This document shows positions 15,972-24,176 of a DNA stretch of 41,001 nt, piece after piece. Made by a program: the position numbers and the translations under genes. How positions within the stretch are numbered: position 1 is the first letter of the stretch; every line of letters starts with the position of its first letter. Location: contig JALFIR010000018.1 of assembly GCA_022776215.1 (NCBI GenBank), positions 1 to 41,001 on the forward strand, in the 5' to 3' direction. This DNA is from Colivicinus sp022776215 (GTDB lineage: Bacteria > Bacillota_I > Bacilli_A > Erysipelotrichales > Erysipelotrichaceae). The notes under the pieces were generated by a model, which saw nothing but the letters and a program-made list of their open reading frames with translations, was not told the origin of the DNA and made no database searches.

Positions 15972-16289
15972 ATGAAAAAGGCGGCTTACAATATTCTTCC
16001 AAAAACAGAGGGAATATTAAGAACTATGGGTGAACAGATTAAACTTGCTAGATTAAGACGAGATTTATCTGTTGAGTTAGTTTCCCAGCGTGCAGGTATT
16101 AGTAGAGCTTCTCTTTGGAAAGTTGAAAAGGGCGATCCTTCTGTAGCGATGGGCATTTATGCGGCTGTTTTGCATGCGTTAAATAACATGGATAAAGATT
16201 TACTCCTTGTTGCCAAAGATGATGAATTGGGTAGACAATTACAGGATTTAGATTTAATCACAAGGAAACGCGCTTCTAGAAGAAAATGA
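15972..16289 (+). CDS. XRE-family regulator, HipB-like, without a HipA partner
   Basis: A 105-residue protein with a helix-turn-helix (about residues 22-60: IKLARLRRDLSVELVSQRAG then ISRASLWKVEKG) and the C-terminal pattern VAKDDELGRQLQDLDL followed by a basic tail. That pattern is typical of antitoxins encoded just upstream of HipA kinases. Here no HipA-like frame follows; the tmRNA gene begins 87 bases later. It could be an orphan antitoxin or a stand-alone repressor. The flanking inverted repeat suggests autoregulation. The ribosome site GAGAGG lies 11 bases upstream of the ATG. Confidence 0.8.
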   Translation: MKKAAYNILPKTEGILRTMGEQIKLARLRRDLSVELVSQRAGISRASLWKVEKGDPSVAMGIYAAVLHALNNMDKDLLLVAKDDELGRQLQDLDLITRKRASRRK

Positions 16290-16328
16290 TTTATGATTAA
16301 TGATTTATTTCTTGTTGATCACATGTGC

Positions 16329-16356
16329 TTGCGTTAATGCGTTAAAAGTGTATAAT
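16329..16356 (+). promoter_or_regulatory. tmRNA promoter
   Basis: TTGCGT (16329-16334), 16 bp, TATAAT (16351-16356). The start would be near 16363, giving a short 5' extension removed by RNase P. Confidence 0.7.
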
Positions 16357-16376
16357 TTAGAATACAAATAAAACAT

Positions 16377-16725
16377 GGGGATGTCTTGGTTTCGACAGGT
16401 TTATGTTGGATTTGGATTGCAGTGGAGTGGTTACCTTATAACCAAACAAAATTATTCGGCAATAACGAATTAGCATTTGCTTAATCGGTTGAGCGACGTT
16501 AGCTCCCAAAGCAGCTTCTGATTGTAAAGTTTGTAGCAATCAGTCGTAAACACAAACTAGGTGAAGAAAGTTAGCCTTATCTTTCAATCCGAAAACCGAA
16601 AAGGCAAATTCAATACTTGGTAGTTTAGGTCGTTTGTATTGTCTTATTAAAAGCTAAACTAAACTGTAGAAGTCTAAATGTGGGACTATTCTTGGACAGG
16701 GGTTCAATCCCCCTCATCTCCACCA
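16377..16725 (+). ncRNA. ssrA: Transfer-messenger RNA (tmRNA)
   Basis: One-piece tmRNA. The 5' GGGGATGTCTTGGTTTCGACAG and the 3' GGGGTTCAATCC T-arm with CATCTCC-ACCA end close the tRNA-like domain, and CCA is encoded (16723-16725). The tag reading frame ends at TAA 16482-16484 with ...GNNELAFA; the resume codon upstream cannot be fixed by eye. With SmpB it rescues stalled ribosomes and tags the peptide for proteolysis. The tag ends in Ala-Phe-Ala rather than the common Leu-Ala-Ala. It has its own promoter and terminator. Confidence 0.95.
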
Positions 16726-16738
16726 TATAGTTATTTGT

Positions 16739-16771
16739 GCTCTAGAACTTGATGGTTTTAGAGCTTTTTTA
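16739..16771 (+). terminator. tmRNA terminator
   Basis: GCTCTAGAAC and GGTTTTAGAGC form a stem with one wobble and a bulge, followed by six T residues, 14 bases after the CCA. Confidence 0.75.
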
Positions 16772-16794
16772 TTTCCAAGGAAACTTAATTATGA

Positions 16795-16877
16795 TTTTGC
16801 CCCGCTTTTTATGACTTTTAAACACAATTTTGCCCCGTTTTTCTCAAGATTTAGGTATAGTTTTGCCCCCGTTTTTC
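16795..16877. repeat. Three direct repeats of TTTTGCCCCG at exact 33-bp spacing
   Basis: The motif TTTTGCCCCG(C)TTTTT starts at 16795, 16828 and 16861 (the third copy has one extra C). The sequence between copies is unrelated and AT-rich. Spacing of three helical turns suggests cooperative protein binding. It resembles the arrays of transposase sites at IS21/Mu/Tn7-type ends, but no transposase is next to it. Confidence 0.75.
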
Positions 16878-16940
16878 TAAAATGTTTGATTCTGCATTTT
16901 TTTGATAGAATGAAGATGTAAATAAGAGGAGGGAAAATCA

Positions 16941-17339
16941 ATGAAAAAGAAGATCTCAATTGTTGTGGCTTCATGCTTATGCATTGGAATGTTGACTGTG
17001 TTATCTCTGTTGTGGAAAGAGAAGGATGATTTCAATAAATATAATAATCCAGGTGTTATTGTTGGTACCTTCTCAATGAATATGCCAAGTGAATGTGTTC
17101 ATTTTGTATTTACACAGGATGGTAAGGCACAAAGATATGTTCAATTTGGCGAATTAGAAGAAGGTACATTAAAGAGAATTGGTGATTCTAATAAGTATGA
17201 TGTGAAGTTTGGTGATGATGAGTATGTGGTTACTTATCATACTGATAGTATAGACTTGCTTTGTGATGCATATACTACGGAAATTCCAAAGATTAGTGAA
17301 GTACCAACTTATATTAATGTAGTAGGAAGAGGAATATAA
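16941..17339 (+). CDS. Small membrane-anchored or secreted protein, unknown
   Basis: A 132-residue protein with a good ribosome site (GAGGAGGG). The N-terminus is MKKK plus a hydrophobic helix (about residues 5-25) with no clear lipobox in position, so it is either a signal anchor or a cleaved signal peptide. The rest is a small soluble domain rich in beta-type sequence (VIVGTFSMNMP, HFVFTQDGKAQRYVQFG). No family is recognised. It is a single gene, 57 bases after the 33-bp-spaced repeat array and before a bidirectional terminator. Confidence 0.65.
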   Translation: MKKKISIVVASCLCIGMLTVLSLLWKEKDDFNKYNNPGVIVGTFSMNMPSECVHFVFTQDGKAQRYVQFGELEEGTLKRIGDSNKYDVKFGDDEYVVTYHTDSIDLLCDAYTTEIPKISEVPTYINVVGRGI

Positions 17340-17347
17340 TTGATAAC

Positions 17348-17372
17348 ACAAAAGGGGCATTGCCCCTTTTGT
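17348..17372. terminator. Bidirectional terminator between convergent genes
   Basis: ACAAAAGGGGC (17348-17358), loop ATT, GCCCCTTTTGT (17362-17372): 11 perfect pairs, with A and T flanks that work in either direction. It ends the + gene at 17339 and the - gene at 17378. Confidence 0.88.
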
Positions 17373-17377
17373 CAATT

Positions 17378-18475
17378 TTATAGATTGTTTAACTTTTCTA
17401 ATAGTTCATCATGACTTAATTTAGATGTTGCACATACACAGAATGGAGCACCACCACCATTTAGTTGTAGCTCATCTTTTAAACTATTGAATATATCACG
17501 TGCCTTATTATCATGAGAGATAATTGCTAGTGATGAATCCTTTTCGCTAATTAGGAAACGATCATCACTTATTTCTTTTACTAGGGTCATTGCGATATCT
17601 CTCAAAAGAGAACTATCTTCATGGATGGTAATTACTTTATCAATTGAGCTAGTGTAAGCCTTTGCCTGGAATTGTAATAATTCTTTCTTTAAGTCAGCTA
17701 GTTCTTTCTTAAGAGCTTTATTGTTGTCAACTAATGTTTTAGCAACATCGCTTAATTTATCTTTACCAGGATTGATGACTACTGCAGTTTTTCTATATTC
17801 ATCATATATTTCTTTTAAATGATCGGCACTTGTCATACCGATTGCACAATGTAGTCTTGTACCACGAGAAGTTTTCTCATGAGATAGAATTGAGAAAGAA
17901 CCAATTTCAGAAGTATTGTTTACATGTAAAGTACCACATGGCTGTTTATCATAATCACCAATCTTAATAATTCTTACTGTATCAAAATGTGCATAGTGTT
18001 CATCGCCATAGTCCTTACCTGCGACATAAGATATTTTAACATCGATTGAATCAAGGATTGCTTGTCTTACATATTGTTCAAGTTCATCTAGAGTCTTATC
18101 ATCTACTTCAGTATTAATTTCATACCAGATATTATCGTGATTAGTTCCAATTGATCCTAATGGGAAATTGTGTTTAACACAGAAACCATCCGCAATATGT
18201 AAAGCTGATTGTACGATTGTGTTAGTATGACGTGTGAATAAGTCAACTTCCATATGGATTGGATTAGATAGTTCGCCATTTACTTTGTGATATAAAGTAT
18301 CACCATCCCACTTTAAATCTAATACTTCTAAACCATTAATAGTTCCCTTATCTGATGGCATACCACCTTTTTCACCATAGAAGATTGTATCTTCAAAACA
18401 GTAGTAACCATCCTTCTCTTCCTTGATTACAGTATCTAGTACTGTTTCTTTGTAATGATCATAATGTAAGTTCAT
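17378..18475 (-). CDS. AlaX-like alanyl-tRNA editing protein, paralogue 1 (one zinc ligand changed)
   Basis: A 365-residue protein with an AlaRS-type editing domain (about 1-235, including GEKGGMPSDKG and QPCGTLHV), a coiled-coil segment (about 245-275) and a C-terminal DHHA1 domain (LNGGGAPF). There is no aminoacylation domain. Such AlaX-L proteins deacylate mischarged tRNA-Ala (Ser or Gly). The zinc site normally has HxxxH and CxxxH. Here CxxxH (C180/H184) is intact but the first motif reads Q89-S-A-L-H93, so one His is replaced by Gln. The start overlaps the end of the upstream paralogue by 17 bases, giving a coupled tandem pair. Confidence 0.82.
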   Translation of the reverse strand: MNLHYDHYKETVLDTVIKEEKDGYYCFEDTIFYGEKGGMPSDKGTINGLEVLDLKWDGDTLYHKVNGELSNPIHMEVDLFTRHTNTIVQSALHIADGFCVKHNFPLGSIGTNHDNIWYEINTEVDDKTLDELEQYVRQAILDSIDVKISYVAGKDYGDEHYAHFDTVRIIKIGDYDKQPCGTLHVNNTSEIGSFSILSHEKTSRGTRLHCAIGMTSADHLKEIYDEYRKTAVVINPGKDKLSDVAKTLVDNNKALKKELADLKKELLQFQAKAYTSSIDKVITIHEDSSLLRDIAMTLVKEISDDRFLISEKDSSLAIISHDNKARDIFNSLKDELQLNGGGAPFCVCATSKLSHDELLEKLNNL

Positions 18476-19574
18476 TTATTTTCTCCTTTAACTTTTCTAA
18501 TAATTCATCATGACTTAAGCTTGATGCCACACATACACAGAATGGAGCACCGCCACCGTTTAATTGTAGCTCATCTTTAATATTATTGAAGATATCACGT
18601 GCCTTATTATTGTGTGAAATGATAGCTAGTGTTGCATCTTTTTCACTGATTAAGAAGCGATTGTCGTCTATTTCTTTTACTAGGGCCATTGCGATATCTC
18701 TCAAAAGAGAGCTATCTTCATGGATGGCAATGATCTTGTCTGTTGAACTTATATAAGCTTTAGTCTTATATGTTAATAATTCTTTTTTAAGATCAGCAAT
18801 TTCTTTCTTTAAAGACTTATTATTATCAACTAAATTCTTAGCCGCATCACTTAACTTATCTTTACCAGGATTAATGGCTACAATTGTTTTCTTATATTCG
18901 TCATAGACATTCTTTAACTTATTATCACTTGCTGAACCAATGGCAGCTTGTAGTCTAATACCACGTGATGATTTTTCATAAGATAGAATTGAGAATGAGC
19001 CGATTTCTCTTGTGTTATCTACATGTGGTGTACTACATGGTTGACTGTCATAATCACCGATTTTAACAATTCTTAGAGTATCAAATTGTTTAAAGAATTC
19101 ATCTTCATAGTCTTTACCATCAATATAAGATATTTCAACATCAACAGAATCTAAGATGGCTTGTCTTACATATTGTTCAAGTTCAACAAGTGTTTCCTCT
19201 TCTACCTTAGTATTAATTTCATACCAAATATTATCTAGGTTAGCTCCAAAGGCATCATATGGTAGATTATGTTTTACCATAAAACCATGGATTAGATGGA
19301 TAGCTGAATGGACAATTGTATTATTGTGCCTTGTTAAGAAATCAACTTCCATGTGAATTGGATTAGATAGTGTTCCATCAACCTTATGATAAAGAGTATC
19401 GCCTTCCCATTTTAAGTCGATAACTTCTAAACCATTAATAGTTCCTTTGTCACTTGGCATACCGCCTTTTTCGCCAAAGAAGACAGTATCTTCAAAGGCA
19501 TAGAAGCCATCTTTTTCTTCTTTGATTACGGTATCTATTACCGTTTCTTTATAATGATCATAATGTAAATTCAT
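18459..19574 (-). CDS. AlaX-like alanyl-tRNA editing protein, paralogue 2 (zinc site intact)
   Basis: A 371-residue close relative of the next gene; the first 80 residues are nearly identical and the C-terminal DHHA1 part is also very similar. It has HxxxH (H89-S-A-I-H93) and CxxxH (C180-S-T-P-H184), the complete zinc set of the editing domain. A Lys/Glu-rich coiled coil links to DHHA1 (GGGAPFCVC). It is the first gene of the minus-strand pair, with a GGAGGTAA ribosome site before the ATG at 19574, and diverges from the MATE exporter gene. It is expected to hydrolyse Ser- or Gly-tRNA-Ala. Confidence 0.85.
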   Translation of the reverse strand: MNLHYDHYKETVIDTVIKEEKDGFYAFEDTVFFGEKGGMPSDKGTINGLEVIDLKWEGDTLYHKVDGTLSNPIHMEVDFLTRHNNTIVHSAIHLIHGFMVKHNLPYDAFGANLDNIWYEINTKVEEETLVELEQYVRQAILDSVDVEISYIDGKDYEDEFFKQFDTLRIVKIGDYDSQPCSTPHVDNTREIGSFSILSYEKSSRGIRLQAAIGSASDNKLKNVYDEYKKTIVAINPGKDKLSDAAKNLVDNNKSLKKEIADLKKELLTYKTKAYISSTDKIIAIHEDSSLLRDIAMALVKEIDDNRFLISEKDATLAIISHNNKARDIFNNIKDELQLNGGGAPFCVCVASSLSHDELLEKLKEKINELTL

Positions 19575-19629
19575 TGATTTACCTCCGCTACTATCAAGTA
19601 TATAGGAAATATTGAATAAAGGTAATACA

Positions 19630-20979
19630 ATGGTTGATATGAGAACTAAAAGAGAAGATTTATTAAATGGAAATATATTAAAGACAATTCTTTTCTTATC
19701 GGCTCCAATGATGGCACAGGGTGTTTTGAATACAGCCTATAATTTAGCTGATATGGTATGGCTTGGTAGACTATCTGCTGATGCGGTAACTGCTGCTGGT
19801 ATGGCTGGCATGTTTACATGGTTTGCGTTTGGTGTGGTTGTTATTAATAGAACAGGAACTCAAGTTAGAGTTGGACAATCATTAGGGGCAGGAGATAGAA
19901 AAAGAGCCTTAAGTTATGCGGCAGCAGGTTTTCAATTAATCTTATTAGAAGGCTTGTTTTTATCAATTGTAGGAACACTAGGGGCTGATGCCTATATTAA
20001 TGCCTTTGGACTAGAGTCTAAGACAATGATTAAAGATTCTATTGATTATATGGTTGTTTGTTCAATCTTTCTATTAGTGTCTTTCTTTAATAATATGTTC
20101 TCGGGTATTCATAATGCTAGGGGTGATTCTAGGACACCTTTTGTGATTAATGCGGCAGGCTTGTTTACTAATATAGTTTTAGATCCAATATTAATTTTTA
20201 AATTTGGTATGGGTGTAAAGGGTGCTGCTATTGCGACCATTGTCGCTCAAACTGTTTCTTTAGTTATGAATTTTTATATAGCTTCTAAGGATGAATTTAT
20301 TATTTCGATACCAATTTTGAAGAAACAAGATAGCTATTATTATAAAGATATTAGTAAGATTGGCTTACCAACAGGCTTAGAGAATATTGCGTTCTCAGTT
20401 ATTACGATGGTTATGTCTCGATTTATCACATCATTTGGTGATGCGGCTATTTCGGCTCAAAAGATCGGTACACAAATTGAATCAATTACTTATGTTGCGG
20501 CAGAGGGTTTTTCTAGTGCTGGTAATGCCTTTATAGCTCAAAACTATGGTGCTAAGAAAAATGATCGTATTGCCAATGGCAAGAAGACAATTGAGGGTAT
20601 TGGTATTGTATGGGGGACTTTCTGTACTCTTGTTTTAGTGTTGTTCCCAAGACAAATTATTTCTATTTTTATTAGAGAAAAGGATGTTATTGAGATTGGT
20701 GCTTCTTATTTAAGAATTTTAGGTTTCTCTCAATTATTTAATGTGAATGAATATACTTCAGCCGGTGTTTTTAATGGACTTGGTATTACATTACCACCTT
20801 CTTTGGTTGGTGTTAGTTTAACAGCTTTAAGAATTCCACTAGCTTATATCCTACAACAATCAATGGGCTTGGATGGCATCTGGTGGACATGTTCTATTTC
20901 AGCTAGTTTGAAGGGTATTGTATTGACACTTTGGTTAAACTATACGCTTAAGCATAAGATACTTGTTGAATGTGCGTAA
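19630..20979 (+). CDS. MATE-family multidrug/sodium antiporter
   Basis: A 449-residue protein with twelve hydrophobic segments and the MATE pattern: the N-terminal LSAPMMAQGVLNTAYNLADMVWLGRL stretch covering TM1-TM2 and the repeat-half equivalent near residues 245-290 (GLPTGLENIAFSV). It exports cationic or aromatic compounds using an ion gradient. The start was set at ATG 19630 because AAAGGT lies about 6 bases upstream; TTG 19612 and ATG 19639 are also in frame. It is divergent from the AlaX pair, with only 55 bases between the starts. The substrate is unknown. Confidence 0.87.
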   Translation: MVDMRTKREDLLNGNILKTILFLSAPMMAQGVLNTAYNLADMVWLGRLSADAVTAAGMAGMFTWFAFGVVVINRTGTQVRVGQSLGAGDRKRALSYAAAGFQLILLEGLFLSIVGTLGADAYINAFGLESKTMIKDSIDYMVVCSIFLLVSFFNNMFSGIHNARGDSRTPFVINAAGLFTNIVLDPILIFKFGMGVKGAAIATIVAQTVSLVMNFYIASKDEFIISIPILKKQDSYYYKDISKIGLPTGLENIAFSVITMVMSRFITSFGDAAISAQKIGTQIESITYVAAEGFSSAGNAFIAQNYGAKKNDRIANGKKTIEGIGIVWGTFCTLVLVLFPRQIISIFIREKDVIEIGASYLRILGFSQLFNVNEYTSAGVFNGLGITLPPSLVGVSLTALRIPLAYILQQSMGLDGIWWTCSISASLKGIVLTLWLNYTLKHKILVECA

Positions 20980-21002
20980 AGATTGGATGGCCCCAGTCTT
21001 TT
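20979..21002 (+). terminator. Terminator of the MATE gene
   Basis: AAGATTGG (20979-20986) pairs with CCAGTCTT (20993-21000; one G-T), followed by a short T run. The stop codon is at its left edge. Confidence 0.65.
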
Positions 21003-21090
21003 AAAATTGTTTTCCACATTTGTTGATAAAGATGGGAATAATATGGGAATTATAATTGATGTTTTAGATATAGAATAAGGCTGTAATAGC

Positions 21091-21130
21091 TTATCATGAT
21101 AAGATAAATGATATGTTAAATGATAAGATA
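21091..21130 (+). promoter_or_regulatory. TTATCATGATAA palindrome plus direct repeats upstream of the AlbA_2 regulator
   Basis: A perfect 12-bp palindrome (21091-21102) is followed by TGATAAGATA at 21097-21106 and again at 21121-21130, with ATGATA between. The cluster ends 12 bases before the GGAG ribosome site of the next gene, whose product carries DNA-binding parts. A likely operator. Confidence 0.5.
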
Positions 21131-21149
21131 TTTGTAAGAACGGAGCTTT

Positions 21150-22496
21150 ATGTTTATTGAAACTGAAACAATTGAATTAAAGAAGTCTTTATCACAATTA
21201 AAAGAAGGCGTTATCTCATTAAGTGCTATGTTGAATAAGTCAAATAAGGGTGTGGTTTATTTTGGGATAAGAGATGATGGCAAGGTAATAGGCCTAGATG
21301 TTGGTAAGAAGACCTTGTCTGATGTTACTCATGAGATACAGAATAATTTAAAGCCTTTGCCTAATAAGGTTAATGTTGAGTGTGAAGAGATAGTAGATAG
21401 AACGGTAATAAGGGTTGGTGTTGATGGCGATGATACTCCTTATTCTGCCTATGGTAGATACTATATAAGGATTAATGAGGCTGATGTGATGATGTCTAAT
21501 AGTCAACTACAGTCTTTCTTTGAGAATAAAGAGATTAATTATTTTAGGTGGGAAAATAAAGAGACTGAATATGGTGTCGATGATGTAGATGAAGATTTGT
21601 TGATTGAGTGTATAAGAACGGCAAATGATAGTGGAAGACTGGATTATGTCTATAAGACTACTGAAGATGCATTAACTAAGCTTGGTTTGCTGAGCGTGAA
21701 TGGATTATTAAATAACGCAGGCTTGTATTTGTTTGGCAAGAATAAACCATTGCTTATTAAGGAAGCTAATTTTCCTACTGATAATAGAAGCGAATTTGGT
21801 GAGATAAAAGAATTTAGAGGTAATATCATTGAGTGTATAAGAGAGACAATTTCTTATATTCAAAATCACATAACTTTTAAGTCTAATATTGTTGGCTATC
21901 AAAGAAAGGATGTTCCCGAGATTCCACTAAGGGCAATAAGAGAGATTGTGGTTAATTCTTATGCTCATTGTTCATATGGAATAGAAGATGATTATCATCA
22001 ATTCTCTATATTTAAGTCATATGTGAAAATCTATAATCCTGGTGGCATTATTAAGGATATTGATCCTAAAAGATTTGCCAGTGGCAATGTTGGTAGTAAG
22101 GTTAGAAATGTTTTAATTGCGTCAACTTTGTTTAAGTTTGGCTATATTGATTCTTTTGGCACTGGTTTTGAAAGAACCTTTAGTCTTTGCGCATTAAATG
22201 ATGTTGATTATAGTTACTTTAATGATGAATTTGGTTTTACTTTCATATTTAATAGAAAGACTATCGATATGATTAATGATAATAGACCAGGATATAGAAT
22301 AAGTAACTTGGATGATATGATTATAAATTCTATTAAAAATAATAAGTATATTACGATTCCTGAATTAGCTAACATTGTGAATAAATCAGAGATAACAGTT
22401 CATAGGCATTTAAATGATTTAAGTAAGAATGGTGTGGTTTCTAGAGTTGGTTCTAGGAAGACAGGATATTGGAGAATAAACTATGAAAAGATGTAA
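21150..22496 (+). CDS. AlbA_2 / HATPase-like transcriptional regulator
   Basis: A 448-residue protein of the widespread AlbA_2 (Schlafen-like) group. The N-terminal AlbA_2 domain (about 1-120: ETIELKKSL, then NKGVVYFGIRDDGKVIG) is followed by a GHKL-type ATPase region (about 245-370: AIREIVVNSYAH, YNPGGI, GSKVRNVLIA, FGYIDSFGTGFER). It ends in a winged helix-turn-helix (about 390-440: ITIPELANIVNKSEITVHRHLNDLSKNG). It is probably a DNA-binding regulator; the inverted and direct repeats upstream suggest it controls itself. Its end overlaps the start of tag by 14 bases, so the three genes through 23836 are one operon. Confidence 0.8.
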   Translation: MFIETETIELKKSLSQLKEGVISLSAMLNKSNKGVVYFGIRDDGKVIGLDVGKKTLSDVTHEIQNNLKPLPNKVNVECEEIVDRTVIRVGVDGDDTPYSAYGRYYIRINEADVMMSNSQLQSFFENKEINYFRWENKETEYGVDDVDEDLLIECIRTANDSGRLDYVYKTTEDALTKLGLLSVNGLLNNAGLYLFGKNKPLLIKEANFPTDNRSEFGEIKEFRGNIIECIRETISYIQNHITFKSNIVGYQRKDVPEIPLRAIREIVVNSYAHCSYGIEDDYHQFSIFKSYVKIYNPGGIIKDIDPKRFASGNVGSKVRNVLIASTLFKFGYIDSFGTGFERTFSLCALNDVDYSYFNDEFGFTFIFNRKTIDMINDNRPGYRISNLDDMIINSIKNNKYITIPELANIVNKSEITVHRHLNDLSKNGVVSRVGSRKTGYWRINYEKM

Positions 22497-23052
22497 GTGG
22501 TGTAATGAGAATAATCCTTTATATGTTGATTATCATGATAATGAATGGGGAGTGTTAAATACTGATGATAAGCATTTATATGAAATGTTGATTCTTGAGT
22601 CTTTTCAAGCCGGTTTGTCTTGGGAGTGTGTACTTAATAAAAGAGAAGCATTTAGAATAGCATATGACAATTTTGATATAGATAGGGTGATCAAGTATTC
22701 TGATGATAAGTTTAATTCTTTGATTAATAATAAAGATATTATTAGGAATAAATTAAAGATAAAGGCTAGTATTAATAATTCGATTATCTTTAAAAGTATT
22801 CAAGAAGAATATGGAAGTTTCTATAAGTATCTATGTACTTATTGGGATGGGAATATTATTTATGAGAATGATAAGACTACTAATGAATTGTCTGATTTAA
22901 TTTCTAAGGACTTGTATAAAAGGGGTATGAGGTTTGTTGGGTCTGTTATTATTTATTCTTATTTGCAGGCTGTTGGTATTATTGATTCTCATGAGGATGA
23001 GTGTTTTAAATTAATGTATAATAGTGGGCATGGTAAAGATTATAGCGAGTGA
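22483..23052 (+). CDS. tag: DNA-3-methyladenine glycosylase I
   Basis: A 189-residue Tag-family enzyme. The N-terminus MKRCKWC...YHDNEWG and the stretch LILESFQAGLSWECVLNKREAF are diagnostic. The zinc ligands are present: C4 and H18 near the start and HEDEC (HxxxC) near the end. It removes 3-methyladenine from alkylated DNA. The start overlaps the AlbA_2 gene by 14 bases and the end overlaps the HAD gene, so translation is coupled along the three-gene operon. The link to a regulator suggests damage- or stress-dependent control, which is inference. Confidence 0.92.
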   Translation: MKRCKWCNENNPLYVDYHDNEWGVLNTDDKHLYEMLILESFQAGLSWECVLNKREAFRIAYDNFDIDRVIKYSDDKFNSLINNKDIIRNKLKIKASINNSIIFKSIQEEYGSFYKYLCTYWDGNIIYENDKTTNELSDLISKDLYKRGMRFVGSVIIYSYLQAVGIIDSHEDECFKLMYNSGHGKDYSE

Positions 23053-23836
23053 TTTAGATGGGACTTTATTGTATAACGGTCAGTTGTCAGAGAATAACTA
23101 TAAGGCTGTTAAACAGTTACAAGACAATGGTATTGAGTTTGTGGTAGCAACAGGCAGAAATATTAAAGAAGTTAAGATGTTGGATTTTAAGGATATTGAG
23201 TGTTCTAAGGTTTTAATCAATGGAACAATTGTGGTGGATAAGGACTATAATTTGATTTCAGCCGATTATTTAAAGCGTGAGGAACTAGATATTTTATTAT
23301 CTTATATAGATGAATATAAGGTTGGTACTATTTTCTATGGTACTGAAGAAAGATATGGCTTTAACATCGATATTATGAATGATAGTTTTAAGAATGATCC
23401 TGATGTCTTTGGAAATGCTTTTTTTAAGGGCTTAATTGAAATTAAAGATTTGGATGAAATAAAGGCTGATATTTGTAAGGTAGAGATTATGGATGGCGTC
23501 CGTTTCGATATGTTGAAAGAAATGGGCGATAAGATATTGGCTACTAAGAAGTTTGGGGTAACTAGTTCTAATAGAAATAATATCGAGGTTACTTTGCCTT
23601 TTGTGGATAAATATTATGGCCTTAAGAAGATTTTAGATAAGAATGCTTATAAGGATGATGAGGTAGCGATATTCGGTGATAGTGATAATGACTTTGAGTT
23701 GTTTGAAAATGTAACTGAATCTTATGCGATGGGTAATGCCAATGAAAGGATCAAGAGTCATGCCAAGTATGTGATTGGCTCTTGTGAGGATGATGGCTTT
23801 TATTTAGAGGTTATGAAAATTTTACATTCTAAGTAA
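23030..23836 (+). CDS. HAD-superfamily Cof-type phosphatase
   Basis: A 269-residue protein with the HAD motif I (MVKIIASDLDGT: D8 nucleophile, D10), motif II (VVATGRN), a cap domain in the middle and motif IV (AIFGDSDNDFELF). It is a Cof/YwpJ-type sugar-phosphate or cofactor phosphatase, acting in the cytoplasm with Mg2+. Start: ATG 23030 gives the family N-terminus; GTG 23024 is also possible. Neither has a clear ribosome site, because the start lies inside the end of tag. The substrate is unknown. Confidence 0.85.
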   Translation: MVKIIASDLDGTLLYNGQLSENNYKAVKQLQDNGIEFVVATGRNIKEVKMLDFKDIECSKVLINGTIVVDKDYNLISADYLKREELDILLSYIDEYKVGTIFYGTEERYGFNIDIMNDSFKNDPDVFGNAFFKGLIEIKDLDEIKADICKVEIMDGVRFDMLKEMGDKILATKKFGVTSSNRNNIEVTLPFVDKYYGLKKILDKNAYKDDEVAIFGDSDNDFELFENVTESYAMGNANERIKSHAKYVIGSCEDDGFYLEVMKILHSK

Positions 23837-23854
23837 ACATTTTCAAATATATTA

Positions 23855-24132
23855 TTGACATATTATTTTACTAGTAAGAAAATATAGTCAAGGCGATGAA
23901 GAGAAGAGTACTTTAAGGGTAGCTTGTAGAGAGTCTTGGTTAAGGTGAAACAAGATAGTGAAGCTTAGGGGAACATGGTCTATTGAGCCGCTACTACTAA
24001 TAGTGGTAGCCGTAGTGCACACGTTATAGTGCTAGAGTATGATAGTACTTGAAGAAGGCATATATCTTAGGTATATGTGAATTAAGGTGGTAACACGGTT
24101 ATATAGGTCGTCCTTATGGGGACGGCTTTTTT
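23855..24132 (+). promoter_or_regulatory. T-box leader, methionine specifier (ATG), with promoter
   Basis: TTGACA (23855-23860) opens the region. The leader has Stem I with an AGAGA/GGTGAAAC-type pattern and the specifier loop GGGAAC-ATG-GTC, codon at 23975-23977, that is methionine. The T-box sequence AAGGTGGTAACACGG (24084-24098) pairs with the tRNA 3' end. The terminator is GTCGTCC (24107-24113) with GGACGGC (24120-24126) and a T run. Uncharged initiator or elongator tRNA-Met would favour antitermination and expression of metQNI. This fills the 340-base gap before metQ. Confidence 0.92.
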
Positions 24133-24176
24133 GTTTCTTACTTAGTACTATTGGGATAATTAAGGAGGTTACATTT

